Below are positions 33,655 through 43,724 of a DNA stretch of 64,000 nucleotides, one piece after another; the first letter of the stretch is position 1, and each line of letters starts with the position of its first letter. Under the pieces are notes generated by a model, which saw only the letters and a program-made list of their open reading frames with translations, was not told the origin of the DNA and ran no database searches. The stretch spans positions 67,065-131,064 of the forward strand of contig JAVBWK010000035.1 of assembly GCA_036677505.1 (NCBI GenBank), written 5' to 3'. Origin of the DNA: UBA2227 sp036677505 (GTDB taxonomy: Bacteria; Bacillota_I; Bacilli_A; Erysipelotrichales; Erysipelotrichaceae). The position numbers and the translations under genes are program-made.

Positions 33655-34587
33655 TTATACAAAGGTCTGATTTTCCTGATAGACAGGAATCGACTTTTCT
33701 AAGATCATGGACAGAAACAGCACAATCAGCAGTGTCATCAGTTCGATCATCGGGATGTGCACACGGAAATGCAGGCCGTCGATCAGCGAAAGTACGACCA
33801 TTTGTAAAAGGTTGAATGCAAACAGACTGCTGACACTGACCGTCAATGAAAGATGTGCCAGTTGTTTGAGTTTACGCAACGCTTCAAGATTGGAGGTTTC
33901 AAAGAGGCCGGCTTTGATGATTTGAAGAAACCGGATCACGGATGCAACGACCGTCCACATAAGCACAGAGGGAAGCAGTTCAATAAGGAGGAGCAATGCA
34001 AGTATTGAAACATTCGATGTTTCAGTAAGGCTTTGCCACTGACTGACAGCGGATACGGTCATCGACGTGACATAGGCGAACAAAGTTATGAGCAAAAGCC
34101 ATTGAAAGCGAGTGATCAGTGTGGGCTCATCGTCACGCGTAGCAAACAGGGAGTATAAAACCGCAATCAGTCCCAGTGATAGAATGACCAAAAGAAAGAT
34201 TCGGATTAGCATCGGCAACACTTCAGTTTCAGAATCATTGATATTGGTTATGATCAGCCAGGGATTGATTAAAAGATACTGACTCAGTGCGATCATCAAA
34301 CATAATGCTGAAATCATGACAATCTTAACAGCAGAACGAAACTTACTGTTAAAAAACAATAACAACGGTCCTGCGGAAGTCAGAAGCAACAGGCCCCAGG
34401 CCAGAAGATTGCCAGAAGTCGATGACAACGACAGATTTCTAAGCCAGGTGGTCCATACAGAAATTGCGGTTGTAAGAACTGAGCTGTCGGTAGTAAGTTT
34501 AAGACTGAATAAGGCCAACGTTGCCACTGTGGCAAAAAGTAAAGTCAACATCATGATACGAATCGGCTGCTTTGCTATCCATCTCAT
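33655..34587 (-). CDS. Multi-pass membrane protein with DUF2975-like C-terminus
   Basis: A 310-residue membrane protein with about eight hydrophobic segments. The last 130 residues follow the DUF2975 pattern (FLQIIKAGLFETSNLEALRKLKQLA, then a final helix and ILEKSIPVYQENQTFV), and an XRE gene follows as is usual for DUF2975. The N-terminal half is an extension not found in short DUF2975 proteins. ATG 34587 is 8 nt after GGAGG; ATG 34593 is too close. The family function is unknown; membrane-linked control of the XRE protein is inference. Confidence 0.6.
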   Translation of the reverse strand: MRWIAKQPIRIMMLTLLFATVATLALFSLKLTTDSSVLTTAISVWTTWLRNLSLSSTSGNLLAWGLLLLTSAGPLLLFFNSKFRSAVKIVMISALCLMIALSQYLLINPWLIITNINDSETEVLPMLIRIFLLVILSLGLIAVLYSLFATRDDEPTLITRFQWLLLITLFAYVTSMTVSAVSQWQSLTETSNVSILALLLLIELLPSVLMWTVVASVIRFLQIIKAGLFETSNLEALRKLKQLAHLSLTVSVSSLFAFNLLQMVVLSLIDGLHFRVHIPMIELMTLLIVLFLSMILEKSIPVYQENQTFV

Positions 34588-34601
34588 ATACATTTCCTCC
34601 G

Positions 34602-34624
34602 AAATTATTGTTTTACAATAATTT
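34602..34624 (-). repeat. 23-bp palindrome, copy 1 (operator)
   Basis: Arms AAATTATTG and CAATAATTT around TTTTA. It covers the predicted start region and lies directly before the Shine-Dalgarno of the DUF2975-like gene. Identical to copy 2; centres 42 bp apart. Confidence 0.75.
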
Positions 34625-34632
34625 ATATCTCA

Positions 34633-34660
34633 ATAATAACACAAAATTATTGTTTTACAA
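34633..34660 (-). promoter_or_regulatory. Promoter of the DUF2975-like/XRE/lipoprotein operon
   Basis: On the minus strand TTGTAA (34655-34660), 16-nt spacer, TATTAT (34633-34638). The -35 lies inside palindrome copy 2. Confidence 0.55.
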
Positions 34661-34666
34661 TAATTT
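34644..34666 (-). repeat. 23-bp palindrome, copy 2 (operator)
   Basis: Identical 23-bp palindrome overlapping the -35 element. Two operators flanking the promoter suggest cooperative autorepression, probably by the XRE protein of the operon. Confidence 0.75.
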
Positions 34667-34673
34667 AGATAAA

Positions 34674-34695
34674 AAAAGCGAAAATTTTCGCTTTT
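34674..34695 (-). terminator. pgeF terminator
   Basis: AAAAGCGAAAA / TTTTCGCTTTT palindrome, followed on the minus strand by TTTATC; it overlaps the pgeF stop. Confidence 0.65.
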
Positions 34696-35467
34696 ATTTC
34701 TGAACAATGAAACTGATTTGCCTTCCGGTTATTTTATTTCTTCGGTAACTGAAGAACTGATCGGGATGATCATAAGTGCACAACTGCGTATCCGTGATGT
34801 TTTCCATCGGTATGTAGTTTCTAAGCATCATCGCTATGTTGATGCCCTGCAAATCCATGGATGTATGTTCATCATCGATCGGTGTAAGAAACGGCTGTAC
34901 ATCGAAATCCATCAACGCTGCCGCATCGATCACATCCTGTCGAACGATGAAGTTGTGCTTACGGATCGAGGGACCGATATAAATGTAGATATCTCTGGGA
35001 TCGCAACGCTCTTCCGTGATCCAGTGATATAAGAATTTGTCCGTAATCTGCTTGACCGTGCCTTGCCATCCGGTATGAATGGCACCAATCAAATGTCTGG
35101 AAGGGCAAGTAAGCAAAATTGGGATGCAATCCGCATGTCCCACCGCTAATACCAGATTACTGGAATGGGTGTATACGGCATCCGCTCCCCACGGGCTTGT
35201 CGATTCATCCATAGCGCCTCTGCCGGCATCTTCCTCACTGACTTTGATCCAGCGGTCGCTGTGCGTCAGTTTCGGGAAGACCCAGCGCGATAAAGGGACA
35301 CGGATAAAATCCGCGAGCAATGCGCGGTTTTTCAGTACGTTCTGCGTATCGTCATTGAGATAGAGAGCCATATTCAGCGAGTCAAAGGGCGGTTCACTGA
35401 AACCGCCGTTTCGATCAGACGTGCCGGCAATGATGTCGGGATGAATTTTCCATTGAGCAGAGATCAT
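34694..35467 (-). CDS. pgeF: Purine nucleoside phosphorylase/laccase-domain protein YlmD family
   Basis: A 257-residue member of the YfiH/YlmD/LACC1 family, enzymes acting on purine nucleosides (formerly called polyphenol oxidases). The metal-binding motifs are GHADCIPILL (near residue 110), IHTGWQGT (near 130) and the C-terminal DHPDQFFSYRRNKITGRQ. HTGWQGT replaces the common HAGWRGT, a conservative change that retains the metal-ligand His. It is divergent from hrcA, whose CIRCE-controlled promoter shares the 127-base gap. Confidence 0.88.
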   Translation of the reverse strand: MISAQWKIHPDIIAGTSDRNGGFSEPPFDSLNMALYLNDDTQNVLKNRALLADFIRVPLSRWVFPKLTHSDRWIKVSEEDAGRGAMDESTSPWGADAVYTHSSNLVLAVGHADCIPILLTCPSRHLIGAIHTGWQGTVKQITDKFLYHWITEERCDPRDIYIYIGPSIRKHNFIVRQDVIDAAALMDFDVQPFLTPIDDEHTSMDLQGINIAMMLRNYIPMENITDTQLCTYDHPDQFFSYRRNKITGRQISFIVQK

Positions 35468-35510
35468 GTTATCACCATCGATATTATATCATATTTGCGT
35501 AGGGTGTGGT

Positions 35511-35537
35511 TTAGCACTTGAATGTTGACAGTGCTAA
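35511..35537 (+). promoter_or_regulatory. CIRCE element 1 (HrcA operator)
   Basis: TTAGCACTT-N9-CAGTGCTAA, one mismatch per arm from consensus TTAGCACTC-N9-GAGTGCTAA. It overlaps the -35 hexamer. Confidence 0.92.
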
Positions 35538-35553
35538 CCCTTTGATTTATAAT
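35525..35553 (+). promoter_or_regulatory. Perfect consensus promoter of the hrcA operon
   Basis: TTGACA (35525-35530), 17-nt spacer, TATAAT (35548-35553). Confidence 0.88.
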
Positions 35554-35554
35554 A

Positions 35555-35581
35555 TTAGCAGACAAAGAGTGTGAGTGCTAA
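35555..35581 (+). promoter_or_regulatory. Degenerate CIRCE element 2
   Basis: TTAGCAGAC-N9-GAGTGCTAA: the right arm is perfect, the left arm matches 6 of 9 positions, and the spacing is exactly 9. It lies over the transcription start and runs into the AAGGAGGT ribosome site. Confidence 0.7.
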
Positions 35582-35593
35582 GGAGGTGTTGTC

Positions 35594-36619
35594 GTGTTAA
35601 CGAAACGCAAGATTGAGATATTCAAAGCCATTGTCGAAGAGTTTATCGCGACCGCCGAACCTGTCGGCTCAAAAGCCTTGTTGGAGAAGTATAAACTGGA
35701 TTACTCCTCTGCGACCATCCGTAGTGAAATGATGGAACTGGAAACCATGGGACTGCTTGAAAAAACCCATACTTCCAGCGGAAGGATCCCTTCGACGCAG
35801 GGCTATCGCTTTTATGTCGAACATCTGATGGAAAACCGGACGGACGATGGCATTGAATATGCCCTTGCGCAAGTGTTTGCGGATCGCCGGCTCAACATGG
35901 AAGAAGTCATCCGGCGCAGCTGTGATATTCTCTCGCAGATGACTAAGATGACAACCATTGTTTTAGGCCCTGATGCCACCATGCAGTGTCTGGAATCGGT
36001 GCAGCTGTTACCACTCAATGAGCGCTCCGCCGTGGCCATCTTTGTGACCAATCAGGGACATACCGAAAGTAGGATCTTCAATTTTACCGATGATCTTTCT
36101 TTAGAAGATATCCAATCCTGTACGACTGTGCTCAATGACCGGCTCAAAGGAACGCCGCTGAGTGAAGTGGTCGATAAGATGCTGATGATCAAGCCGATTC
36201 TGGCCAATACGGTTAAGCGCTATGAAATGCTCTTTGAAGCATTTATCAATGCGTTTATACGGTTTGCGGCCGATGATGTCTACTTCTCCGGACAGAGCAA
36301 TCTGCTCTATCAGCCGGAATTTGCAGACATCGAAAAGCTCAAGCAAATGATGTCGATGCTGGAGAACAGTCAGCTGTGGCGCAGCATCGGACGAGGGAAA
36401 GGTGACATCATGCTGAAAAAAGGGGAGCATTCCCAATTGGTCTGGATGGATGATATGGCCGTGGTGTCCTCAAAGTTCCGCTTGCCGGGTGATGAGGAAG
36501 GCCAGCTGATGGTGGTAGGTCCGACACGGATGGAATATGACCGGATCTTGTCAATGATCGAAACGATTGCTGCGGCGATTGAGAAGATTTATGGTAAAGG
36601 AGGCAGTCATGAAAAGTAA
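35594..36619 (+). CDS. hrcA: Heat-shock repressor HrcA
   Basis: A 341-residue repressor that binds CIRCE with help from the GroE chaperonin. The N-terminal winged helix (KRKIEIFKAIVEEFIATAEPVGSKALLEKY, then YSSATIRSEMMELETMGLLEKTHTSSGRIPSTQGYRFYV) is diagnostic. The start is GTG 35594 after AAGGAGGT. First gene of the hrcA-grpE-dnaK-dnaJ operon and therefore autoregulated through two CIRCE sites. groESL is not in the window. Confidence 0.96.
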   Translation: MLTKRKIEIFKAIVEEFIATAEPVGSKALLEKYKLDYSSATIRSEMMELETMGLLEKTHTSSGRIPSTQGYRFYVEHLMENRTDDGIEYALAQVFADRRLNMEEVIRRSCDILSQMTKMTTIVLGPDATMQCLESVQLLPLNERSAVAIFVTNQGHTESRIFNFTDDLSLEDIQSCTTVLNDRLKGTPLSEVVDKMLMIKPILANTVKRYEMLFEAFINAFIRFAADDVYFSGQSNLLYQPEFADIEKLKQMMSMLENSQLWRSIGRGKGDIMLKKGEHSQLVWMDDMAVVSSKFRLPGDEEGQLMVVGPTRMEYDRILSMIETIAAAIEKIYGKGGSHEK

Positions 36620-37160
36620 AAAGAAAAGTGAAATGAAACAGGAGACGATCGTGGAAGAAAAAACTCAGGTCGAAGCCGGTGAAGAAATCGCACCGGTGGA
36701 TGAAATGACGGAAAAGAACATGCGGATCGCCGAGTTGGAAGGCGAAGTCGCGAAACTGAAAAATGATTTTTATAAGGCGTATGCGGATGCGGACAACATG
36801 AAGAAACGGCTTCAGAATGATTTTGAATCCCGCATGAAATACCGGATCCAAAGCTTTGCCTTGGATATACTGCCGGTCATCGATAACCTTGAAAGAGCCT
36901 TAGGCAATGAATCGGCCGAAGGCGAATCGTTGCGCAAGGGCATTGAGATGACCTATGCCCAGCTGGTCGAGGCACTGAAAAAAGAAGGGGTCGAAGTCAT
37001 CGATGCCCTTAATCAGCCCTTTGATCACAACCTTCATCATGCATTGATGACGGAAGAGAAAGAAGGCGTCGAAAAGAATACCGTGATTGAAGTTTTACAA
37101 AAAGGATACAAACTGAAAGACCGCATCTTGCGGGCCAGCTTAGTGAAAGTAAGCGAATAA
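36609..37160 (+). CDS. grpE: Nucleotide exchange factor GrpE
   Basis: A 183-residue DnaK nucleotide exchange factor. The acidic N-terminus and coiled coil (EKNMRIAELEGEVAKLKNDFYKAYADADNMKKRLQ) precede the four-helix and beta domain; PVIDNLERAL and GYKLKDRILRASLVKVS are family signatures. ATG 36609 lies after AAAGGAGG, overlapping the hrcA stop by 11 bases. Confidence 0.96.
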   Translation: MKSKKKSEMKQETIVEEKTQVEAGEEIAPVDEMTEKNMRIAELEGEVAKLKNDFYKAYADADNMKKRLQNDFESRMKYRIQSFALDILPVIDNLERALGNESAEGESLRKGIEMTYAQLVEALKKEGVEVIDALNQPFDHNLHHALMTEEKEGVEKNTVIEVLQKGYKLKDRILRASLVKVSE

Positions 37161-37173
37161 GGAGGAACACAAC

Positions 37174-38982
<1,809 letters not shown>

Positions 38983-38989
38983 GAATCAA

Positions 38990-39012
38990 TCAAGCCTGGT
39001 CCGCCGGGCTTG
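38990..39012 (+). other. Intergenic hairpin between dnaK and dnaJ
   Basis: CAAGCCTGG / CCGGGCTTG stem with a 4-nt loop and one G-U pair, with no T-run. More likely a processing or stability element than a terminator. Confidence 0.45.
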
Positions 39013-39028
39013 ACCTGCGGAGGGTTTT

Positions 39029-40135
39029 ATGGCAGAAAAACGTGATTTTTATGAGGTACTGGGGATCAGCCGGGAAGCGAGTGAAGCCGATATCAAAAAG
39101 GCTTATCGCAGTCTGGCGAAGAAGTATCACCCGGATGTCAATAAAGAGGCGGGAGCCGATCTGAAATTTAAGGAAGTCCAAGAGGCTTACGAAGTTTTGA
39201 GCGACCCGCAAAAGAAAGCTTCGTATGATCAGTTCGGCCATGCGGGCATGGAAGGAGCCGGTTTCGGCGGTTTCGGTCAGGGCGGCTTCGGCGGGTTTGA
39301 GGACTTAAACGATATCTTCGGATCGTTCTTCGGCGGCGGTTCGAGCCGTCAGCGAAGCACCGGTCCGCGCAAGGGTCAGGACCGCTTCATGCAGATGAAA
39401 ATCGACTTTATGGATGCGGTTTTTGGCAAAGAAGAAAGCGTTTCACTGGATGTCGATGAACAATGTACGGAGTGTATGGGTTCCGGTGCGCGCAGCAAAG
39501 ATGATGTCAAAGTCTGTCCGACCTGTAAAGGTCAGGGCCAGGTCATGACCCAGCAGCGCACACCGTTTGGTGTCTTTCAGTCCTCGTCGGTTTGTCCGGA
39601 CTGTGCGGGCAGCGGCAAGCGCATCGTCAATAAATGTTCGAAGTGTAACGGCAAAGGCTATGTACGCAAGCGTGTCACCGTGGATGTCAAGATTCCGGCC
39701 GGGATTCAGTCCGGTCAGCAATTGCGGGTTTCCGGTAAGGGCGAGCGCGGAGCCAACGGCGGTCCCAACGGCGATCTGTTTATCGAAGTGCTGGTGCTGA
39801 AACACAAGTACTTTGAGCGCGACGGTCGTCACATCCACATCCGTGTACCGATTTCAGTCGTCGATGCGACGTTGGGTACCACGGTCGATGTTCCGACCGT
39901 ATACGGTGATGTTGAGCTGACGATTCCGGCAGGAACCCAGCACGGCACACAATTCAGACTCAAGGGCAAAGGCATCAAAGATTTACGTACCGGAGAGCCG
40001 GGCGATCAGTATATCGAGGTCACCCTGGAAGTCGATACCAAACTGAATCGCGAGCAGAAAGAATTGTATGAGAAATTGAAAAGAGCCGGAAACAAAGAGT
40101 CGGTGTTCGATAAATTTAAGAAATCCTTTAAGTAA
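39029..40135 (+). CDS. dnaJ: Chaperone DnaJ (Hsp40)
   Basis: A 368-residue class A J-protein. J domain at 1-70 with the HPD motif in KKYHPDVNKEA, a Gly/Phe-rich linker (about 73-112), four CxxCxGxG-type zinc repeats (CTECMGSG, CPTCKGQG, CPDCAGSG, CSKCNGKG) and the C-terminal substrate-binding domains. It completes the DnaK machine. The TAA stop lies in the stem of the terminator. Confidence 0.97.
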   Translation: MAEKRDFYEVLGISREASEADIKKAYRSLAKKYHPDVNKEAGADLKFKEVQEAYEVLSDPQKKASYDQFGHAGMEGAGFGGFGQGGFGGFEDLNDIFGSFFGGGSSRQRSTGPRKGQDRFMQMKIDFMDAVFGKEESVSLDVDEQCTECMGSGARSKDDVKVCPTCKGQGQVMTQQRTPFGVFQSSSVCPDCAGSGKRIVNKCSKCNGKGYVRKRVTVDVKIPAGIQSGQQLRVSGKGERGANGGPNGDLFIEVLVLKHKYFERDGRHIHIRVPISVVDATLGTTVDVPTVYGDVELTIPAGTQHGTQFRLKGKGIKDLRTGEPGDQYIEVTLEVDTKLNREQKELYEKLKRAGNKESVFDKFKKSFK

Positions 40136-40154
40136 CAGCAATGTTACTTTTCTT
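40130..40154 (+). terminator. dnaJ terminator
   Basis: AAGTAAC-AGCAAT-GTTACTT followed by TTCTT, with the dnaJ TAA inside the 5' arm. Confidence 0.7.
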
Positions 40155-40165
40155 AGAAGATTCAT

Positions 40166-40192
40166 CTGGCACTCTCGCTTAATGAGTGCCAA
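40166..40192 (+). promoter_or_regulatory. CIRCE element 3 upstream of clpB
   Basis: CTGGCACTC-N9-GAGTGCCAA. The core GCACTC-N9-GAGTGC is perfect, and the A-to-G change in one arm is compensated by T-to-C in the other. It ends next to the AAGGAGGTG ribosome site of clpB. Confidence 0.85.
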
Positions 40193-40203
40193 GGAGGTGT
40201 GTT

Positions 40204-42777
40204 ATGAACTTTGATCAATTTACCGAAAAAGCGCAACAGGCGATTGCCAACGGAGTACAGCTGGCTGTACAGGCCGGTCACGGCAGTATTCTGCCGGAAC
40301 ATATCTTAGCGGCTTTATTGCAGGATGATTCCTTGGACGGGCTTTTTCGGCGTGTAAACGTAGAAAAGAAAAATGTTCTGGCTTATGTGGGTGAACAGTT
40401 GGAGTCCGTGGCGAGAGTCAGCGGGACACAACCCGGATTCTCTGCACAGGCCAATCAGGTCATCGTCGATGCGACCAACTGGGCAAAAAGCGTCGGGGAT
40501 ACTTTGGTTTCTTCGGCGGCATTGCTGGTGGGTATCTTATCGGCTTCTTCACGATTAAAAGATGATCTCAAGAGAAAATTCAATCTGACAAAGAGTGTCG
40601 TGGCTGATGCGGAACTGGCTCGTCGCGGCGGGAAAGTCATGAGTGATGTGCACAGTGAAAACCAGCTGGAAGCACTGAGCAAGTATGGCCGTGATTTGGT
40701 CGAGGATGTTAAAAACGGCAAGATCGATCCGGTCATCGGCCGGGATGAGGAAATCCGCAGGATCATCCAGATCCTCTCGCGCAAGACCAAAAACAATCCG
40801 GTGCTCATCGGTGAGCCTGGAGTCGGGAAGACCGCAATCGTTGAGGGGATTGCCTGGCGGATCATGAAAGGCGATGTGCCTTTCGGTCTGAAAGAGAAGA
40901 AACTGATTGAACTGGATATGGGAGCGTTGATTGCCGGAGCGAAATACCGCGGTGAGTTTGAAGAGCGGCTCAAAGCCGTCTTGAATGAAATCCGCGAGTC
41001 TAATGGCGGTATCATCCTGTTTATCGATGAACTGCACAATCTGGTGGGTGCCGGAAAAGCGGAAGGGTCGATGGATGCGGCAAACCTGCTCAAGCCGATG
41101 CTGGCAAGAGGGGAACTGCGTTGTATCGGCGCAACGACCTTTGATGAATATCGCAAACACATTGAAAAAGACGCGGCACTGGAACGTCGTTTTCAGAAAA
41201 TTCAGGTCGAACAGCCTTCGGTTGAAGATACGATCTCGATTTTGCGCGGCTTAAAAGACCGTTTTGAAAGTCATCACGGCGTGCAGATTTTGGATGAGGC
41301 GATCATTGCGGCAGCAACACTGTCCAACCGCTATATAACCGATCGGTTTTTGCCGGATAAGGCGATCGATCTGATCGATGAAGCATGTGCTTCGATTCGG
41401 GTGGATATGGATTCCATGCCCTCGCAGCTCGATGAAATGATCCGCAAGATCATGCAGCTGGAAATCGAAGAGACTGCTTTGAAAAAGGAAACGGATGAGC
41501 GGGCACTGGATCGCTTGGCTGAACTGCGGGTGGAACTGGCGAATCTAAAGGAAAAGAAGAACATTCTGTATGCGCAGTGGGAGTTGGAAAAACAGAAACT
41601 TGATTCTGCCAAAGGTGCAAAGGAAGCACTAGAGAAGGCGAAACTCGATTTGGAGCAGGCTCAAAATGAAGCACGTTATGAAATCGCGGCGAAACTTCAG
41701 TACGATACGATCCCGAATCTGGAGAAGCAGATCAAGTCACTTTCCGGAAGAAGGGATGAAAATGCCCTGATTCAGGAAACGGTCGATGAAGAGCTGATTG
41801 CGCGGATCGTGTCGAAATGGACGCACATCGAAGTAAGCAAACTGTTGTCGACTCAGCGTCAGAAACTGCTTAAACTGAAAGACACCTTAAAACTTCGGGT
41901 GATGGGCCAGGATGAAGCATTGGATGTCGTTTCGCAGGCGATCATGCGTTCGAAAGCACATATTCAGGATGAGCACCGTCCGATCGGATCCTTTATGTTT
42001 CTGGGTCCGACCGGGGTCGGTAAGACGGAAGTTGCCCGGGCATTGGCGGAACAGCTGTTTGATGATGAAAACAAGACCGTTCGCATCGATATGTCGGAAT
42101 ATATGGAAAAGCACAGCGTTTCCCGTCTGATTGGAGCACCTCCGGGGTATATCGGTTACGATGAGGGCGGTCAGCTGACCGAAGCCATCCGACGTAAGCC
42201 GTATTCGATCGTCTTGTTGGATGAGATCGAGAAAGCCCATCCGGATGTGTTTAATATCCTGTTACAGATTTTGGATGACGGCCGGATCACCGATAACAAG
42301 GGGGTCACGGTCGACTTTAAGAATACGCTGATCATCATGACGAGCAATCTGGGTTCGCAGTATGCTTTTGAAAAAGATCCGTTTCAACGGGAGCAGTACT
42401 ACCTCAGTGAAGTGCGCCGTCTGTTTAAGCCGGAGTTTGTCAATCGTATCGATGAAATCGTTGTGTTCAACGCACTCAATGAAGTTACGCTGAAGAAAAT
42501 CGCAATGAAATTTATCAATGACTTGCGCAAGCGTCTGGCTTCAAGGGAAATCGAGTTGCAGGTTACGGATGCGGCATTGAATCAGATGCTGGTGTTGGGC
42601 AGCGATTTGCAATATGGGGCCCGACCGCTCAAACGTCACATCCAGCGGGCTGTCGAGACTAAGATTGCCTACGCCATCGTCGCCAACAACATTGATCGCG
42701 ATGTGACGCTGATCGTCGATGCAAAGGAAGGCGATTATATCGTCAAAGTCGTCAGTGTACAAGCCAACGTGTCGTAA
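40204..42777 (+). CDS. clpB: Disaggregase ClpB
   Basis: An 857-residue Hsp100 ATPase that rescues aggregated proteins with DnaK. N-domain (FDQFTEKAQQAIANGVQLA), first AAA+ module (Walker A GEPGVGKT near 205, LFIDELHNLVGAGKAEG), the long coiled-coil middle domain (about 400-530) that marks ClpB rather than ClpC, and second AAA+ module (GPTGVGKTEVARALAEQLF near 608). ATG 40204 follows AAGGAGGTG; the GTG at 40186 overlaps the operator. HrcA control is indicated by CIRCE 3. Confidence 0.97.
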   Translation: MNFDQFTEKAQQAIANGVQLAVQAGHGSILPEHILAALLQDDSLDGLFRRVNVEKKNVLAYVGEQLESVARVSGTQPGFSAQANQVIVDATNWAKSVGDTLVSSAALLVGILSASSRLKDDLKRKFNLTKSVVADAELARRGGKVMSDVHSENQLEALSKYGRDLVEDVKNGKIDPVIGRDEEIRRIIQILSRKTKNNPVLIGEPGVGKTAIVEGIAWRIMKGDVPFGLKEKKLIELDMGALIAGAKYRGEFEERLKAVLNEIRESNGGIILFIDELHNLVGAGKAEGSMDAANLLKPMLARGELRCIGATTFDEYRKHIEKDAALERRFQKIQVEQPSVEDTISILRGLKDRFESHHGVQILDEAIIAAATLSNRYITDRFLPDKAIDLIDEACASIRVDMDSMPSQLDEMIRKIMQLEIEETALKKETDERALDRLAELRVELANLKEKKNILYAQWELEKQKLDSAKGAKEALEKAKLDLEQAQNEARYEIAAKLQYDTIPNLEKQIKSLSGRRDENALIQETVDEELIARIVSKWTHIEVSKLLSTQRQKLLKLKDTLKLRVMGQDEALDVVSQAIMRSKAHIQDEHRPIGSFMFLGPTGVGKTEVARALAEQLFDDENKTVRIDMSEYMEKHSVSRLIGAPPGYIGYDEGGQLTEAIRRKPYSIVLLDEIEKAHPDVFNILLQILDDGRITDNKGVTVDFKNTLIIMTSNLGSQYAFEKDPFQREQYYLSEVRRLFKPEFVNRIDEIVVFNALNEVTLKKIAMKFINDLRKRLASREIELQVTDAALNQMLVLGSDLQYGARPLKRHIQRAVETKIAYAIVANNIDRDVTLIVDAKEGDYIVKVVSVQANVS

Positions 42778-42789
42778 GACACGTTTTTT
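42766..42789 (+). terminator. clpB terminator with the stop codon in the loop
   Basis: AACGTGTC-GTAA-GACACGTT-TTTT. The TAA stop (42775-42777) forms three of the four loop bases. Confidence 0.9.
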
Positions 42790-42870
42790 CATCCCGACAT
42801 TTTGACATTTCGTCCCAACCGTCTTGTATTTTGGGCGTGTTTTTGATACGTTGTGAGCAGAGGTGAGGAT

Positions 42871-43503
42871 ATGGATAAAAATACCAAACAAATTCAACGC
42901 GTACGTGCGATCCGTGCAGTTGAAAATCTGAAGAAAAACAAATTTGACGCACATTTTGTCGAGTCGGTCGATCAAATGAAGGAGCTGGTTGTTTCGATGG
43001 TACCGGATGGTTCCAGTGTGGTCGTCGGCGGTTCGATGACTTTATTTGAGACCGGTCTGATCGATTGGCTCCGTCAGCAACCCGTTACTTTCTACGACCG
43101 CTATAATCCGGAGTATGATGTGATGGAAATGCATCGCAAGGCATTCAGCAGTGATGTATATCTGACATCGACTAATGCGGTCACGATGGAAGGTGAGCTG
43201 TTCAATGTCGATGCCGGTGGAAACCGGGTGGCCGCCATGATTTTCGGTCCTAAGAAAGTGGTCGTCGTCGCCGGAATCAATAAGCTGGTCAAAAACATGG
43301 CTGAGGCCGAGCAAATGATCAAACGCACGGCCCGTCCGATGAACAACGAACGGCTGGCCACCAACAATCCGTGCCGTCTGGTCGGAGAATGCACTGAATG
43401 CATCAGTGAAAGCCGCATCTGCTCAGCTTTCGTGCGTTTGGCACGATCTCAAATCCGCGATCGCATTTGCGTCATCATCGTCAACGAGAATCTCGGATAC
43501 TAA
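42871..43503 (+). CDS. LUD-domain protein (LutC/YkgG-like)
   Basis: A 210-residue LUD-domain protein related to the lactate-utilisation proteins LutC and YkgG. VVGGSMTLFETGLIDWLRQ, TSTNAVTMEGELFNVDAGGNRVAAMIFGPKKVVVVAGINKLV and CVGECTECISE-type cysteines (here NNPCRLVGECTECISESRICSA near 175) are family features. lutA and lutB are absent, so it is an orphan member of unknown substrate. ATG 42871 follows GAGGTGAGGAT. Confidence 0.85.
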   Translation: MDKNTKQIQRVRAIRAVENLKKNKFDAHFVESVDQMKELVVSMVPDGSSVVVGGSMTLFETGLIDWLRQQPVTFYDRYNPEYDVMEMHRKAFSSDVYLTSTNAVTMEGELFNVDAGGNRVAAMIFGPKKVVVVAGINKLVKNMAEAEQMIKRTARPMNNERLATNNPCRLVGECTECISESRICSAFVRLARSQIRDRICVIIVNENLGY

Positions 43504-43532
43504 AATAAGCCCTTTCGGGCTTATTTGTTTTT
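43503..43532. terminator. Bidirectional terminator after the LUD gene
   Basis: AAATAAGCCC-TTTC-GGGCTTATTT followed by GTTTTTT. It also serves the convergent zinc-ribbon gene, whose end it overlaps. Confidence 0.88.
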
Positions 43533-43724
43533 TGGGATGAATTTGTGCGGTTCTTTGACTTTCATGTCCGTAATATGACCGCAACGGGTACATACCGTGG
43601 CAATGATCGCCGAACCCATGGTAAAGATAACTCCTTTGGGCATCAGTGAGGCATGCCCCGTCAGTACACCTTCCCCAAACTGAGTTCCGTTACACTTTGG
43701 ACAAATAGGGTATGGATCAAACAT
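43521..43724 (-). CDS. Small zinc-ribbon protein
   Basis: A 67-residue protein with two CxxC knuckles, CPKC (residues 8-11) and CTRC (about 45-48), and a hydrophobic stretch (GVIFTMGSAIIATV) between them. Zinc binding is expected; the partner is unknown. It overlaps the end of the GNAT gene by 8 bases, so the two are co-expressed. Confidence 0.65.
   Translation of the reverse strand: MFDPYPICPKCNGTQFGEGVLTGHASLMPKGVIFTMGSAIIATVCTRCGHITDMKVKEPHKFIPKNK

Noticed and set aside
40186..40203. GTG 40186 as the clpB start
   Set aside because: It lies inside the CIRCE right arm and upstream of AAGGAGGTG, which positions ATG 40204.
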